A stretch of 26,277 nt of DNA from Ignavibacteria bacterium UBA2373. Its GTDB lineage: Bacteria; Bacteroidota; Ignavibacteria; Kapaibacteriales; UBA961. Shown here one piece after another: positions 25,581 to 26,277 of this stretch (position 1 is the first letter of the stretch; every line of letters begins with the position of its first letter). The stretch is taken from the NCBI GenBank assembly GCA_002344005.1, contig DDTD01000059.1, positions 1-26,277 on the forward strand. The letters run 5' to 3'. A program made the translations under genes and the position numbers. The notes under the pieces are model-generated. The model was not told the origin of the DNA and did not search any database. It saw only the letters and a program-made list of their open reading frames with translations.

Positions 25581-25811
25581 ATGACTCGACAACTTATCAT
25601 AGAACGTACTCTGAAAATTATCAACCAGCTTCCCGAAGAAAAAGCGGAAGAAATTTCAGACTTTGCTGACTTCGTATTGAAACGATATGAAGAGCAACTA
25701 TTAATTGCCGGAATTCAAAAAATCACAACAGAAGGGATGTGCTTTGATTTCCTAAACAGCGAAGAGGATATCTATACCGCTGATGACATAAAAGAGGTTT
25801 ATCATGGCTAA
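25581..25811 (+). CDS. antitoxin of a type II toxin-antitoxin pair
   Basis: A 76-residue protein resembling the DUF2281/VapB-like antitoxins: IINQLPEEKAEEISDFADFVLKR (about 13-35) is the typical short helical N-terminal part. The C-terminal part is acidic (EEDIYTADDIKEVYHG) and is probably disordered and toxin-binding. It overlaps the toxin gene by 8 bases, the usual arrangement for such pairs. It should neutralise the toxin and repress the shared promoter. ATG 25581 is the only reasonable start; no strong ribosome site is visible. Confidence 0.82.
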   Translation: MTRQLIIERTLKIINQLPEEKAEEISDFADFVLKRYEEQLLIAGIQKITTEGMCFDFLNSEEDIYTADDIKEVYHG

Positions 25812-26124
25812 AGGTGATATATTACTTGTCACGTTTCCTTTTACCGACTTGACAGGTAGCAAGCTGAGACCGGTAGTAATTCTTGCCGAGTCATCGCTTG
25901 ACATCACAGTTTGTTTTATCACGACACAACTGCAATGGCAGGATAGCACTGACATGCGAATAGAGCCAACGTTAGCAAATGGTCTAAAAAAACAATCACT
26001 GATAAGGACTAGTAAAATAGCTACAATAGACAAAGCTTTAGTGAAGGGTCTTTTGGGAAAACTAACAACAGTTGAAATTACTGACTTAGATAATAAGTTA
26101 AAAATTCTATTTCAATTGATTTAA
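25804..26124 (+). CDS. MazF/PemK-family endoribonuclease toxin
   Basis: A 106-residue toxin of the MazF/PemK fold. It shows the family start GDILLVTFPFTDLTGSK and RPVVILAE (about 4-30) and the later conserved block LIRTSKIATIDKALV with GLLGKL (about 70-90). Members cleave mRNA at short sequence motifs and are held inactive by the antitoxin encoded just upstream. The gene begins inside the antitoxin gene (ATGGCTAA overlap), so the two are translationally coupled. It is full length for the family with no visible break. Confidence 0.9.
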   Translation: MAKGDILLVTFPFTDLTGSKLRPVVILAESSLDITVCFITTQLQWQDSTDMRIEPTLANGLKKQSLIRTSKIATIDKALVKGLLGKLTTVEITDLDNKLKILFQLI

Positions 26125-26221
26125 TATTTGTATTACGTTCAACATCCGCAACCCATACACACATCATCAGTGATTTTTTACAACAATACGTGATAGCAAT
26201 GCGCAAACTTGAAAATCTATG

Positions 26222-26253
26222 TTTGTATAGATGCACAAAGTTTCGTAGTTTTG
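26222..26253 (+). promoter_or_regulatory. second candidate TTTG-N20-TAGTTTTG promoter at the right end
   Basis: TTTG (26222-26225), 20 bases, then TAGTTTTG (26246-26253): an exact match to the Bacteroidota-type pattern, overlapping the right copy of the direct repeat. It would drive a gene beyond the window edge. Confidence 0.5.
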
Positions 26254-26277
26254 AGGGAAGGAAAGGGCGGATTGGGT
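26245..26277 (+). repeat. 33-base direct repeat, right copy (runs to window end)
   Basis: Identical to 24959-24991, 1286 bases away in the same orientation. The repeat may be longer than seen, since the window stops inside it. The two copies bracket the unknown small gene and the toxin-antitoxin pair. Confidence 0.95.

Overview
The window looks like a chromosomal piece of a low-GC member of the Bacteroidota/Chlorobiota (FCB) lineage, probably near Ignavibacteria or 'Candidatus Kapabacteria'. The evidence is a very large secreted protein with a type IX secretion (T9SS) C-terminal sorting domain, a GEVED/Ig-like surface-protein architecture, several genes without a Shine-Dalgarno sequence, and promoter-like TTTG-N19/20-TAnnTTTG elements of the Bacteroidota type. 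The taxonomic placement is inference; no rRNA marker is present.

Layout. (1) 155-1240 (-): a lipoprotein of the metallo-beta-lactamase (MBL) fold, NAPE-PLD/UlaG-like. (2) 1370-5338 (-): a six-gene sulfur operon. Its genes are an ArsR-family repressor, a TauE/SafE exporter, a CstB-like persulfide dioxygenase fused to a pseudo-rhodanese and a rhodanese, two half-size YeeE/YedE transporters, and a single-domain rhodanese. It starts at a promoter with an inverted repeat between its -33 and -7 elements and ends at a strong hairpin terminator. (3) 5479-8100 (+): a secreted TPR protein and GMP synthase (guaA), then a terminator. (4) 8168-9019 (+): an ATP-cone domain fused to a PD-(D/E)XK nuclease domain. 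(5) A 509-base gap holding several inverted repeats, then a 1492-residue T9SS cargo protein at 9529-14007, closed by a perfect hairpin terminator. (6) 14104-17474 (+): tightly packed rfaE1 (heptose-7-phosphate kinase), a HAD phosphatase, a DUF268 protein and phosphotransacetylase. (7) 17591-19576: a helix-hairpin-helix plus outer-membrane-barrel protein; 19641-20660: an aldo/keto reductase; 20835-22610: a 2-oxoacid dehydrogenase E2 with two lipoyl domains, then a terminator; 22742-24730: a STAND-like AAA ATPase. (8) 24931-26277: an accessory segment with a small unknown protein and an antitoxin/MazF-PemK toxin pair, bracketed by two copies of a 33-base direct repeat that overlaps a promoter-like -7 box.

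How the genes may work together. The sulfur operon reads as a sulfide/persulfide handling module: import of thiosulfate-like sulfur by the YeeE pair, oxidation and transfer of persulfide sulfur by the dioxygenase and rhodaneses, export of sulfite or a similar product by TauE/SafE, and control by the ArsR protein through its CxxxC tail. The rfaE1-HAD-DUF268 group fits lipopolysaccharide or surface-glycan synthesis. The most unusual item is the repeat-bracketed cassette at the right end, where a promoter and leader appear to be reused. No RNA genes, CRISPR arrays or transposases were seen.
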